From: Corynebacterium sp.
Lineage (GTDB): Bacteria > Actinomycetota > Actinomycetes > Mycobacteriales > Mycobacteriaceae
Length of the DNA: 5,827 nt
Direction of reading: 5' to 3'
Assembly (NCBI RefSeq): GCF_030826625.1
Contig: NZ_JAPJNQ010000052.1
Coordinates: 1 to 5,827 of the forward strand
Shown: positions 1 to 5,181 of the stretch, in pieces
Numbering within the stretch: the stretch's first letter is position 1
Layout: each line of letters starts with the position of its first letter
Notes under the pieces: model-generated
The model's database searches: none
What the model saw: the letters and a program-made list of their open reading frames with translations, nothing else
Told to the model about the DNA's origin: nothing
Position numbers and translations under genes: made by a program

Positions 1-118
1 CGGAGGTGGCGGTGGTTTGGTCCGCGCTGGTTGCGTCTTCGTCTGGGCTGGAGCAAGCAGCAAGCGCAAAGGAGGTTGCTACTGCCATGGTCACTGTCGA
101 AAAAATACGGCGTTTCAT
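1..118 (-). CDS. Lipoprotein, N-terminal fragment (cut by left edge)
   Basis: An open frame of 39 codons runs from ATG at 118 off the left edge with no stop. The protein starts with MKRR, has a hydrophobic stretch (residues 5-21), and ends the signal with the lipobox L19-A20-A21-C22 followed by SSPDED. This is a standard Sec/lipoprotein signal peptide, so the mature protein should be lipidated on Cys22 and anchored on the outer face of the cytoplasmic membrane. The residues after the Cys are rich in Asp, Ser, Thr and Ala, typical of a flexible tether. The fold and function lie outside the window and cannot be named. An internal ATG at 88 would lose the basic N-region, so 118 is preferred. No Shine-Dalgarno is visible, but a -10-like box lies exactly 7 bases upstream of the ATG, which suggests a leaderless mRNA. 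The gene is divergent from the ABC-F gene. Confidence 0.8.
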   Translation of the reverse strand, partial: MKRRIFSTVTMAVATSFALAACSSPDEDATSADQTTATS

Positions 119-125
119 GAAATTC

Positions 126-154
126 ACAGTAATGAAAATGAAATCCCTCTGCAA
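126..154 (-). promoter_or_regulatory. Candidate promoter of the lipoprotein gene, probably leaderless
   Basis: Read on the minus strand, TTGCAG (154-149) and TACTGT (131-126) are separated by 17 bases, and 7 bases separate the -10 box from the ATG at 118. That spacing would place transcription start on the A of the start codon. The boxes match the consensus only partly (TTG of the -35; T, A and final T of the -10), but the geometry is ideal and no ribosome binding site competes with this reading. Confidence 0.5.
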
Positions 155-164
155 AAACCTCTGC
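146..164. repeat. Two direct 7-bp repeats in the divergent promoter region
   Basis: CCTCTGC occurs at 146-152 and again at 158-164, 12 bases apart start to start, so on nearly the same face of the helix. The first copy overlaps the lipoprotein -35 box. The second ends just before the proposed ABC-F -35 box. This could be a binding site for a regulator of both divergent genes, or chance. Confidence 0.35.
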
Positions 165-192
165 GTGAACCAGAGTCGGCGTGATTTAAGAT
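165..192 (+). promoter_or_regulatory. Candidate promoter of the ABC-F gene
   Basis: GTGAAC (165-170) and TAAGAT (187-192) are spaced by 16 bases. The -10 box matches TATAAT at four of six positions. It ends 9 bases before ATG 202 and only 3 bases before ATG 196, so if this is the promoter the transcript starts at about 199-202. That favours ATG 202 as a leaderless or nearly leaderless start. Confidence 0.35.
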
Positions 193-201
193 GGAATGAC
201 T

Positions 202-2142
202 ATGGTGAACCTGTTAAATGCAGAAAATATCTCGCAATCATTCGGCCTGAAAACGCTTCTCGACGGTGTTTCGCTCGGCGTGCAATCCGGCCAGCGCATT
301 GGCGTCGTTGGTGTCAACGGTGGGGGAAAGACCACGCTGCTGGAGGTGCTCACCGGGCTGGTGGAACCTGATAGCGGACGAGTCGCACGCAACTCGGATT
401 TGCGCATGGCTGTGGTCACTCAGCGTGCGGAGCTTGATCCTAACGCCACCATCGGCCAGACAGTCGTGGAACCACTCGGCTTGGATACCTTCGAATGGGC
501 ATCGAATGCGAAAGTCCGTGATGTGCTTGGTGGACTCGGCGTCGCCCAGTTAGGGCTGGATACGCCAGTTGGTCAATTGTCAGGAGGGGAGCGACGTCGG
601 GTTAACCTGGCGGCTGCGCTCGTGCAGGATCTTGATTTGGTTGTTCTCGATGAGCCCACCAACCATCTCGATGTTGAGGGTGTGCAGTGGCTGGCAGATC
701 ACCTGCTGCGCCGCAAAGTAGCAGTATTGGTGGTCACTCACGATCGTTGGTTTTTGGATACCGTCGCCCAGCTGACCTGGGAAGTCCACGACGGCACCGT
801 AGACGTTTACGACGGCGGCTACAACGATTGGATTTTCGCTCGCGCCGAACGTCAGCGTCAGGCAGAAGCGGCAGAACAACGTAGGCAAAACCTAGCACGC
901 AAAGAATTAGCCTGGCTGCGACGTGGTGCACCAGCGCGTACCTCGAAGCCTAAGTACCGAATCGCGGCTGCTGAGGCTCTGATCAAAGACGTTCCACCGG
1001 TGCGCAATAGCGTGGAATTGATGTCATTTTCCAAGCAGCGGCTGGGGCGGAAAGTCATTGAATTAGAAAATGCGCGGCTGGAAACGCCTGACGGCCAGGT
1101 GCTTGTCGACGACCTGACGTGGCGACTCGCACCGGGCGAGCGCGTCGGCTTGGTTGGGGTTAATGGTTCCGGCAAGACGACACTGTTGCGCGCACTAGCC
1201 GGTGAACATGGGCTAGCTGCTGGTAAACGCATCGAAGGCCAGACCGTGCGTTTAGGATGGTTGCGCCAGGAACTCGATGATCTCGATCCGGAGCGGCGGC
1301 TTTTAGATGCTGTCGAAGACGTCGCGACCTATGTGCACATGGGCAAAAAGGAACTTTCTGCTTCACAGTTGGCAGAACGTCTTGGATTTAGCCCGAAGCG
1401 CCAGCGCACCCCGGTGGGCGATCTCTCCGGTGGCGAGCGGCGCCGGTTGCAGCTGACTCGGGTATTGATGAGTGAGCCGAATGTATTGCTGCTCGACGAG
1501 CCCACTAACGATTTGGATATCGACACCTTGCAAGAGCTGGAGTCGCTGTTGGATGAGTGGCCGGGCACGTTGGTCGTGGTCTCGCACGATCGTTATTTGA
1601 TTGAGCGCATCACCGATGCGGCTTATGCGTTGTTTGGCGACGGAAACCTGCAGCACCTGCCGGGTGGAATTGAGCAATATCTGCAGGTACGGGCGGCTAG
1701 TGATGCCGGCGAGCGCCGTGGGGCACTGGATCTGGGGCCGAATAAGACCGGGGGATTCGCCACAGCGGGTACTGCTGATGATCCCGGCTCTGGAAATGTC
1801 GCCGTTGGTGAGACCTCTCGGTCAGGCGCCACTGGTGGGAGCAACGGTGCTGGTGGCTCAGGCGGCTCAGGTGGGTCTGGCGGCTCAGGCGGCGTCGACA
1901 AGCCTGGTATCTCAGCCCAGCAAGAGCGTGAGATTACTAAGTCGATGCGTGCGCTGGAGCGCAAGATGGACAAGTTAGAGAAGTCAGAGGCGCAGATTGA
2001 TGAAAAAATGGCTAGCGCTGCCGAGGCCGTTGATACGCAACGATTGACGGAACTCAATGCAGAAAAAACTGCATTGGCTGGCCGTCGCGAAGAGCTCGAA
2101 GCCGAATGGTTGGAGTTAGCCGATCAGTTAGATGCTGGCTAG
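202..2142 (+). CDS. ABC-F family ATPase, Uup-like
   Basis: This is a soluble ABC protein with two nucleotide-binding domains and no membrane segment. ABC-F proteins bind the ribosome E site and relieve stalled or structured states; some give antibiotic protection. With ATG 202 as residue 1 the protein has 646 residues. Domain 1 has Walker A GVNGGGKT (37-44), signature LSGGE (126-130), Walker B DEPTNHLD (150-157) and switch His180. The linking arm carries KELAWLRRGAPARTSKPK (about 231-250), typical of the Uup branch. Domain 2 has Walker A GVNGSGKT (319-326), LSGGE (408-412), DEPTNDLD (432-439) and His462. Both catalytic glutamates are present, so both sites should be active. A Gly/Ser-rich stretch (about 520-570) then leads to a C-terminal coiled coil (about 573-646), the Uup-type tail. 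ATG 196 is in frame, but MVNLLNAEN from 202 fits the family N terminus better. A housekeeping role is more likely than resistance; the exact subfamily is uncertain. Confidence 0.9.
   Translation: MVNLLNAENISQSFGLKTLLDGVSLGVQSGQRIGVVGVNGGGKTTLLEVLTGLVEPDSGRVARNSDLRMAVVTQRAELDPNATIGQTVVEPLGLDTFEWASNAKVRDVLGGLGVAQLGLDTPVGQLSGGERRRVNLAAALVQDLDLVVLDEPTNHLDVEGVQWLADHLLRRKVAVLVVTHDRWFLDTVAQLTWEVHDGTVDVYDGGYNDWIFARAERQRQAEAAEQRRQNLARKELAWLRRGAPARTSKPKYRIAAAEALIKDVPPVRNSVELMSFSKQRLGRKVIELENARLETPDGQVLVDDLTWRLAPGERVGLVGVNGSGKTTLLRALAGEHGLAAGKRIEGQTVRLGWLRQELDDLDPERRLLDAVEDVATYVHMGKKELSASQLAERLGFSPKRQRTPVGDLSGGERRRLQLTRVLMSEPNVLLLDEPTNDLDIDTLQELESLLDEWPGTLVVVSHDRYLIERITDAAYALFGDGNLQHLPGGIEQYLQVRAASDAGERRGALDLGPNKTGGFATAGTADDPGSGNVAVGETSRSGATGGSNGAGGSGGSGGSGGSGGVDKPGISAQQEREITKSMRALERKMDKLEKSEAQIDEKMASAAEAVDTQRLTELNAEKTALAGRREELEAEWLELADQLDAG
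1852..1887 (+). repeat. Four tandem 9-bp units encoding Gly-Gly-Ser
   Basis: Four in-frame units (GGTGGCTCA, GGCGGCTCA, GGTGGGTCT, GGCGGCTCA) encode residues 551-562 of the ABC-F protein, followed by a partial unit, GGC GGC GTC. The repeat joins the second ATPase domain to the coiled-coil tail as a flexible linker. Near-identical units can gain or lose copies by slippage without breaking the frame. Confidence 0.85.
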
Positions 2143-2225
2143 AGCAGATGAGCTTTTGCGGTTGATAACCAAACACGCTGGCTAAAGCGCACCGTTTTGA
2201 CCGCCGATTATGCCACCATGAAGGC

Positions 2226-2702
2226 ATGGCTATCTCACGCAAAATTATCACCGCGCTCGCAGCAACCACCGTGATCGGCGCGGGAATCCCTACAGCAGCA
2301 TCCGCGCAGGCTGCACCGTGGAGCTTCCCGGGAGCTGAAGCTCTGACGGCGGGCTCGTCAGCAGCGAGCGCTGGTGTGGCGTCGTGGAGTCTAGAGCAAG
2401 CCACGAAGTTTCACCTCATGGCGATGGGCCACCATCGCGATGAACAGGCGCAACGTATTGCTCAGGACTGGGCTAACCAGGCCGCCCGTGGCGAGGCGGA
2501 GTTCCACGGGAACGTAGGACGCGGAATTACTGCGCACGATCGTGGTACCGGCAATATCTACCGCATGACTCCGGTGGAAGCTGCCCAGCGTATCGCCTGG
2601 CTGCTCAACCCGACCAACCGCACTGGTGATGGCAAGGGATTTGGTGTTTCGGGCGTTGATGCGCACGGCAACGTGTACTTGGCGGAATTTTTCTTGCACT
2701 AA
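2226..2702 (+). CDS. Small secreted protein, CAP/SCP-like
   Basis: The 158-residue protein starts with a clear Sec signal peptide: MAISRK, a hydrophobic core (7-20), and cleavage after A25-S26-A27. The mature part (about 131 residues) has no Cys and no further membrane segment, so it should be released or wall-associated. Its order of motifs resembles a CAP (SCP/PR-1/allergen V5) domain: a helix with AQRIAQDWANQAA (75-87), then E92-F93-H94, then GNIYRMTPVEAAQRIAW (109-125), then a final strand pair GFGVSGVDAHGNVYLAEFF (138-156). In CAP proteins a GEN motif and a second histidine normally follow the first; here GN lacks the Glu and no His is seen in the NPTNRT segment (128-133). The family call is therefore tentative, from pattern memory only. 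The ATG has only AAGG at 2221-2224, one base upstream, so the initiation signal is weak. It lies 83 bp after the ABC-F gene and looks monocistronic. Confidence 0.75.
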   Translation: MAISRKIITALAATTVIGAGIPTAASAQAAPWSFPGAEALTAGSSAASAGVASWSLEQATKFHLMAMGHHRDEQAQRIAQDWANQAARGEAEFHGNVGRGITAHDRGTGNIYRMTPVEAAQRIAWLLNPTNRTGDGKGFGVSGVDAHGNVYLAEFFLH

Positions 2703-2704
2703 GT

Positions 2705-2720
2705 GCGTGTAGTCACACGC
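2705..2720 (+). terminator. Short hairpin just after the CAP-like gene
   Basis: GCGTGT (2705-2710) pairs perfectly with ACACGC (2715-2720) around a 4-base loop, starting two bases after the TAA. No T-run follows, so intrinsic termination would be weak. It may instead be part of the regulatory region of the next gene. Confidence 0.3.
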
Positions 2721-2725
2721 TAACA

Positions 2726-2737
2726 ATGTGTACACAT
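2726..2737. promoter_or_regulatory. Perfect 12-bp palindrome, candidate operator
   Basis: ATGTGTACACAT is a perfect inverted repeat. It covers the -35 position of the TATAAT promoter at 2753-2758, so a bound dimeric regulator would block RNA polymerase. The regulator cannot be named: the half-sites are too close together for a GlxR/CRP site (TGTG-N6-CACA spacing). Confidence 0.5.
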
Positions 2738-2758
2738 CAACTAAATTGAGCGTATAAT
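2729..2758 (+). promoter_or_regulatory. Promoter of the ABM-domain gene, leaderless
   Basis: A perfect -10 box, TATAAT, lies at 2753-2758, with exactly 7 bases between it and the ATG at 2766. The best -35 is TGTACA (2729-2734, 18-base spacer), inside the palindrome. Transcription should start at the A of the ATG, giving a leaderless mRNA. No Shine-Dalgarno is present, which agrees. Confidence 0.75.
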
Positions 2759-2765
2759 CAAGAAC

Positions 2766-3089
2766 ATGATCTTGATTAACGTTTCTTACCAAGTAAAGCC
2801 AGAGCACGCCGAAAACTTCCTGGAAGAGGTTTCCTGGTTCACGGAAGCTACCCAGGCAGAAGAAAAGAACCTGTTCTTCGACTGGTACCGCGACCCTCAG
2901 GATGCCAACCACTTCATGCTGGTAGAAGGCTTCACCGATGATGGTGCGGAAGCCCACGTCACCTCTGAGCACTTCCAGCGTGCAACTGAAGAGATGCCAA
3001 AGTACCTGGTTGAAACCCCGAAGATCATCAACACCCTGATCGAGGGCAAGACCGAGTGGGACGAAATGGCTGAATTCCAGGTCAAGTAG
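2766..3089 (+). CDS. ABM-fold protein, putative quinol monooxygenase
   Basis: The 107-residue protein fits the antibiotic biosynthesis monooxygenase family (PF03992), small dimeric ferredoxin-like proteins that oxidise quinol-like or polyketide substrates without cofactor; relatives include YgiN, and more distantly the haem-degrading IsdG/MhuD type. Visible features are the first strand ILINVSYQV (2-10), the acidic EEKNLFFDWYRDP segment (32-44), the strand FMLVEGFTD (50-58), and EAHVTSEHF (62-70) with the conserved His64 and His69. A C-terminal ETPKIINTLIEG (83-94) is common in actinobacterial members. The substrate cannot be told from sequence. There is no signal peptide, so it is cytoplasmic. 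A perfect TATAAT 7 bases upstream indicates a leaderless transcript under a palindromic operator candidate. The last five codons, including the stop, are repeated directly after the gene. Confidence 0.85.
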   Translation: MILINVSYQVKPEHAENFLEEVSWFTEATQAEEKNLFFDWYRDPQDANHFMLVEGFTDDGAEAHVTSEHFQRATEEMPKYLVETPKIINTLIEGKTEWDEMAEFQVK

Positions 3090-3104
3090 TTCCAGGTCAA
3101 ATAG
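3075..3104 (+). repeat. Tandem 15-bp duplication spanning the stop codon
   Basis: TTCCAGGTCAAGTAG (3075-3089) is followed at once by TTCCAGGTCAAATAG (3090-3104); 14 of 15 bases match. Each unit encodes Phe-Gln-Val-Lys-stop in the same frame, so the ABM gene has a second in-frame TAG after a copy of its own C terminus. This looks like a recent slippage duplication. Confidence 0.9.
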
Positions 3105-3105
3105 T

Positions 3106-3128
3106 CGTAGTGTAGCTTTCACACTACG
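3106..3128 (+). terminator. Hairpin after the ABM-domain gene
   Basis: CGTAGTGT (3106-3113) pairs perfectly with ACACTACG (3121-3128) around a 7-base loop. It begins 16 bases after the ABM stop codon. It lacks a following T-run, so it may act together with the longer hairpin at 3139-3193 or mainly protect the 3' end. Confidence 0.45.
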
Positions 3129-3138
3129 TGCTGTACCC

Positions 3139-3193
3139 GAGGGCTGTAGTACTAATCCTGGCTCCGTAGAGGAGCGGGAGTGCTACAGCCCTC
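3139..3193 (+). terminator. Long structured stem-loop, probable terminator
   Basis: GAGGGCTGTAGTACT (3139-3153) pairs with AGTGCTACAGCCCTC (3179-3193): 15 pairs with one G-U wobble. The loop holds a second helix, GCTCC (3161-3165) with GGAGC (3171-3175), extended by CCT with GGG (3157-3159 and 3176-3178). The tail ACTTTATT is only moderately T-rich. The likeliest role is to end ABM transcription before the hydrolase promoter. A structured RNA element or small mobile inverted repeat cannot be excluded. Confidence 0.6.
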
Positions 3194-3214
3194 ACTTTAT
3201 TGCGTTATCTGTGC

Positions 3215-3220
3215 CACAAT
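3215..3220 (+). promoter_or_regulatory. Candidate -10 box of the hydrolase gene
   Basis: CACAAT matches TATAAT at four positions and ends 6 bases before ATG 3227, again a leaderless geometry. No convincing -35 was found. An alternative -10, TTATCT (3205-3210), would give a leader of about 10 bases. A short inverted repeat, TGTGcCACA (3210-3218), overlaps the box. Confidence 0.35.
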
Positions 3221-3226
3221 GGTGCT

Positions 3227-4273
3227 ATGACTGATGCACAGGATCGCCAAGTAATTACTTCTGTTCGCAATGGAACGGGAATTCTTGAACTCAATCGCCC
3301 GAAGGCGCTGAATTCCCTGAACCTGGAGATGGTGGAGATTATTCACCAAGCGCTTTCATCGTGGGCGGAGGATGATTCCGTCGCACAAGTGCTGATTTAT
3401 TCCAACAATCCCAAGGGATTCTGCGCCGGTGGTGATGTACGCGCGGCACGTGAACAAGGTCTCGGGGGCAATAAGGCCGGTGTCGACGAGTTCTTCCACA
3501 GAGAATATGCACTCAACGATGCCATCGATAAGTTCCCGAAGCCGTTCATTGCACTCATGGATGGGGTGGTCATGGGCGGAGGAACTGGCATTAGTGCCTT
3601 CGGTTCACACCGCGTGGTTACCGAAAAGACCTTTGTGTCGATGCCAGAAATGCTCATTGGCTTTATCACCGACGTGGGCATGACCTATTTCTTCCAGCGC
3701 ATGGTCGGCTCTCGAGGCAAGGCGTCTCGTGCCTTGGCGCTGTACCTGGCGACGACCGCCTATCGCATGAAGGCCGCGGATCTGCTCTGGACCGGCTATG
3801 CTACCCACCAGATCGCTTCCGACGATGCAGATAGGTTCCGTGAAGCAGTTATCGAATCCGGCTACGCAGCTGCACTAGAGAAGTTCGCCACCACCAACCC
3901 GGATACCGCGCCGTTGGCAGAGCACATCGAGACCATCGAGGATGTATTCGCGCACGACACCTGGGAAGAAGTAGTAGCCGCACTGGAAAACTGCGACAAC
4001 GAAGAATTCGTCGCAAGCGTCAATGAAACGTTCCAGCATGCATCGCCGACCTCGCTGGTGGCAGCTGCGGAAATCTTCCGGGCGAACGCCCAGGTTGATT
4101 CGCTTGCCGACGCCTTGGATAACGAATACCGAGTTGGTGAATATCTACGCGGCCGTCCGGATTTCGACGAGGGCGTGCGCTGCGTGCTGGTTGATAAAGA
4201 CGACGAACCGCAGTTCCGGCCGGATGCGGTCTCCGAGGTTGATGTGGAGGCGATCCGTGCACTCCTCCGGTGA
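3227..4273 (+). CDS. 3-hydroxyisobutyryl-CoA hydrolase (crotonase superfamily)
   Basis: The 348-residue protein is a crotonase-fold enzyme that best fits the HIBCH group, which hydrolyses 3-hydroxyisobutyryl-CoA in valine breakdown, rather than a 260-residue enoyl-CoA hydratase. It shows the crotonase start ILELNRPKALNSLN (19-32), the oxyanion-hole loops GFCAGGD (64-70) and MDGVVMGGGTG (111-121), then MPE with Glu141 and DVG with Asp149. These match the Glu and Asp active-site positions of human HIBCH (E169, D177). The C-terminal extension is diagnostic: ASPTSL (272-277), EYRVGEYLRGRPDFDEGVR (300-318) and LVDKD (321-325). The loop around Asp149 reads ITDVGMTYFF, whereas many members have PDVGGG or PDVGGT. 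ATG 3227 is chosen over the upstream TTG at 3200 because the family starts near here and a -10-like box lies 6 bases before it. Cytoplasmic. The downstream gene overlaps its end. Confidence 0.85.
   Translation: MTDAQDRQVITSVRNGTGILELNRPKALNSLNLEMVEIIHQALSSWAEDDSVAQVLIYSNNPKGFCAGGDVRAAREQGLGGNKAGVDEFFHREYALNDAIDKFPKPFIALMDGVVMGGGTGISAFGSHRVVTEKTFVSMPEMLIGFITDVGMTYFFQRMVGSRGKASRALALYLATTAYRMKAADLLWTGYATHQIASDDADRFREAVIESGYAAALEKFATTNPDTAPLAEHIETIEDVFAHDTWEEVVAALENCDNEEFVASVNETFQHASPTSLVAAAEIFRANAQVDSLADALDNEYRVGEYLRGRPDFDEGVRCVLVDKDDEPQFRPDAVSEVDVEAIRALLR
4246..4250 (+). promoter_or_regulatory. Ribosome binding site deciding the GTG start of the membrane protein
   Basis: GGAGG at 4246-4250, inside the end of the hydrolase gene, lies 6 bases before GTG 4257. 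It is the strongest Shine-Dalgarno noticed in the window. It selects GTG 4257 over the in-frame ATG 4242, which has only GAGG three bases upstream. Confidence 0.7.
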
Positions 4274-5012
4274 CACCGATGGTCACAAAGCCGACCGTCT
4301 GCCACCCCCGAAATTTCAGTTCGGCTGGTACCTAGCGTGTACAGCAGTCATTGTTGCCACGCTGGGTTTTATTTGGATTAACTGGCATGCCGTGCCAGAC
4401 CCGATGTTTACGCACTTCGATGCTTCGGGGACGGCAGATGGTTTTAGTGCGAAATCTTTTCCGGCAGCGATAGCCCACGTTGGCCTTGGGCCAGCGATTA
4501 CTACGGCAGTATGCGCGGGAGCTGGCGGGTTTCTGGTGGGAATCGCGAACCAGACCAAAGATGGCTTGCACGATAAACCAGAACGTGCGATTAATCGGCA
4601 GCGTTTACTGGTGCAGCTGATGCAGCCGATGTTGGGCAAGTTTAGCTTCGCGCTCGTGGTGGTGCTGTTGGTCAGCATCACCGCCGGATTGTTTGAGTTT
4701 CCTGTTGTGGGCACCGGGGCAATTGCCATTTGGTTGCTTATCGGTGCGTTTCTCGCAGTCGGTTTCGGCATTGTGGTGCGCAGCGCGCGGATCATGCAGG
4801 AATTGGATGAGCACTATCCACCGGACGATCCCCGAGACAAGCTCAAATACGGATTGTTTTATCACAACCCGGATAACCCGAAATTATGGGTTGAACTGGA
4901 ATCGGGGATGAATTTCACGCTAAATTTTGCGCACCGCGCTGCCTGGTGGATCGCAGGAATCTTTACTGTGTTTCTTTTGGCGATGGTGGCGCTGCCGACA
5001 TTCCTAGCCTAA
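4257..5012 (+). CDS. DUF1648/DUF5808 integral membrane protein
   Basis: With GTG 4257 the protein has 251 residues and about five membrane helices (roughly 23-43, 73-98, 128-147, 153-175, 228-249). After the first helix comes WHAVPDPMFTHFDASGTADG (43-62), the DUF1648 signature, as in SdpI-like proteins. After the fourth helix comes a soluble stretch with FYHNPDNPKLWVE (201-213) and GMNFTLNFAHRAAW (217-230), the DUF5808 pattern. The biochemical role of this family is not established; SdpI itself is an immunity protein in Bacillus, but that function cannot be transferred. The start overlaps the hydrolase stop by 17 bp and has a strong GGAGG, so the two genes are probably co-transcribed and translationally coupled. 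The frame stays open well upstream inside the hydrolase gene, but that part reads as low-quality shadow sequence. The gene converges on malate synthase. Confidence 0.85.
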   Translation: MHSSGDTDGHKADRLPPPKFQFGWYLACTAVIVATLGFIWINWHAVPDPMFTHFDASGTADGFSAKSFPAAIAHVGLGPAITTAVCAGAGGFLVGIANQTKDGLHDKPERAINRQRLLVQLMQPMLGKFSFALVVVLLVSITAGLFEFPVVGTGAIAIWLLIGAFLAVGFGIVVRSARIMQELDEHYPPDDPRDKLKYGLFYHNPDNPKLWVELESGMNFTLNFAHRAAWWIAGIFTVFLLAMVALPTFLA

Positions 5013-5066
5013 TAATTCCGAGGCTAGTAATTTCTGGCCCGGCATTAGCACAAGAAGACGCACAAA

Positions 5067-5098
5067 GCCCAGGCGCTTCATCATGAAGAAGCCTGGGC
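5067..5098. terminator. Bidirectional terminator candidate between convergent genes
   Basis: GCCCAGGC (5067-5074) pairs perfectly with GCCTGGGC (5091-5098). An inner helix CTTCA (5076-5080) with TGAAG (5084-5088) closes a 3-base loop, making a long stem with small bulges. On the plus strand it is followed by CTTAGCTTTAG, on the minus strand by TTTGTG. It lies 54 bases after the membrane protein stop and 83 bases beyond the malate synthase stop, suitable for ending both transcripts. Confidence 0.65.
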
Positions 5099-5116
5099 CT
5101 TAGCTTTAGAGTGCTG

Positions 5117-5167
5117 CGAGCCGCGGTGCCTTAGCGCTTAGTGCTGGGCTTGCGTGCACCGGGCTCG
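5117..5167 (-). terminator. Second imperfect hairpin after malate synthase
   Basis: CGAGCC (5117-5122) pairs with GGCTCG (5162-5167), and GGTGC (5125-5129) with GCACC (5156-5160), interrupted by a small internal loop. A weaker inner helix is possible around 5133-5145. It lies 14 bases past the malate synthase stop on the minus strand, with no T-run, so it is more likely a 3'-end stabiliser than a terminator on its own. Confidence 0.4.
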
Positions 5168-5181
5168 CGCACAATTACCAA

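Noticed and set aside
113..128. GlxR-like site over the lipoprotein start
   Set aside because: One half (TCACA) is good but the other (TTTCA) matches at only three of five positions; likely chance.
6..371. Plus-strand open frame of 121 codons over the promoter region and ABC-F start
   Set aside because: It crosses the lipoprotein gene antisense and the ABC-F gene in another frame; its product has no recognisable features.
1623..2057. Minus-strand frame with proline-rich PPEPP repeats
   Set aside because: The repeats are simply the antisense reading of the Gly-Gly-Ser codons of the ABC-F linker.
2143..2225. Terminator or operator between the ABC-F and CAP-like genes, e.g. GGTTgatAACC at 2160-2170
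   Set aside because: Stems are only 3-5 bp with no T-run, and no good promoter pair could be placed. The region must hold a promoter, but I cannot locate it with confidence.
2391..3122. Minus-strand frame of 243 codons
   Set aside because: It lies antisense to two better-supported genes and across their promoter region, and shows no domain, signal peptide or start signal.
3200..3226. TTG start for the hydrolase adding nine residues
   Set aside because: No ribosome binding site; ATG 3227 fits the family and has a -10-like box 6 bases upstream.
4023..4256. Upstream extension of the membrane protein frame inside the hydrolase gene
   Set aside because: The extra residues read as random basic sequence, and the strong GGAGG with GTG 4257 gives a family-like N terminus.
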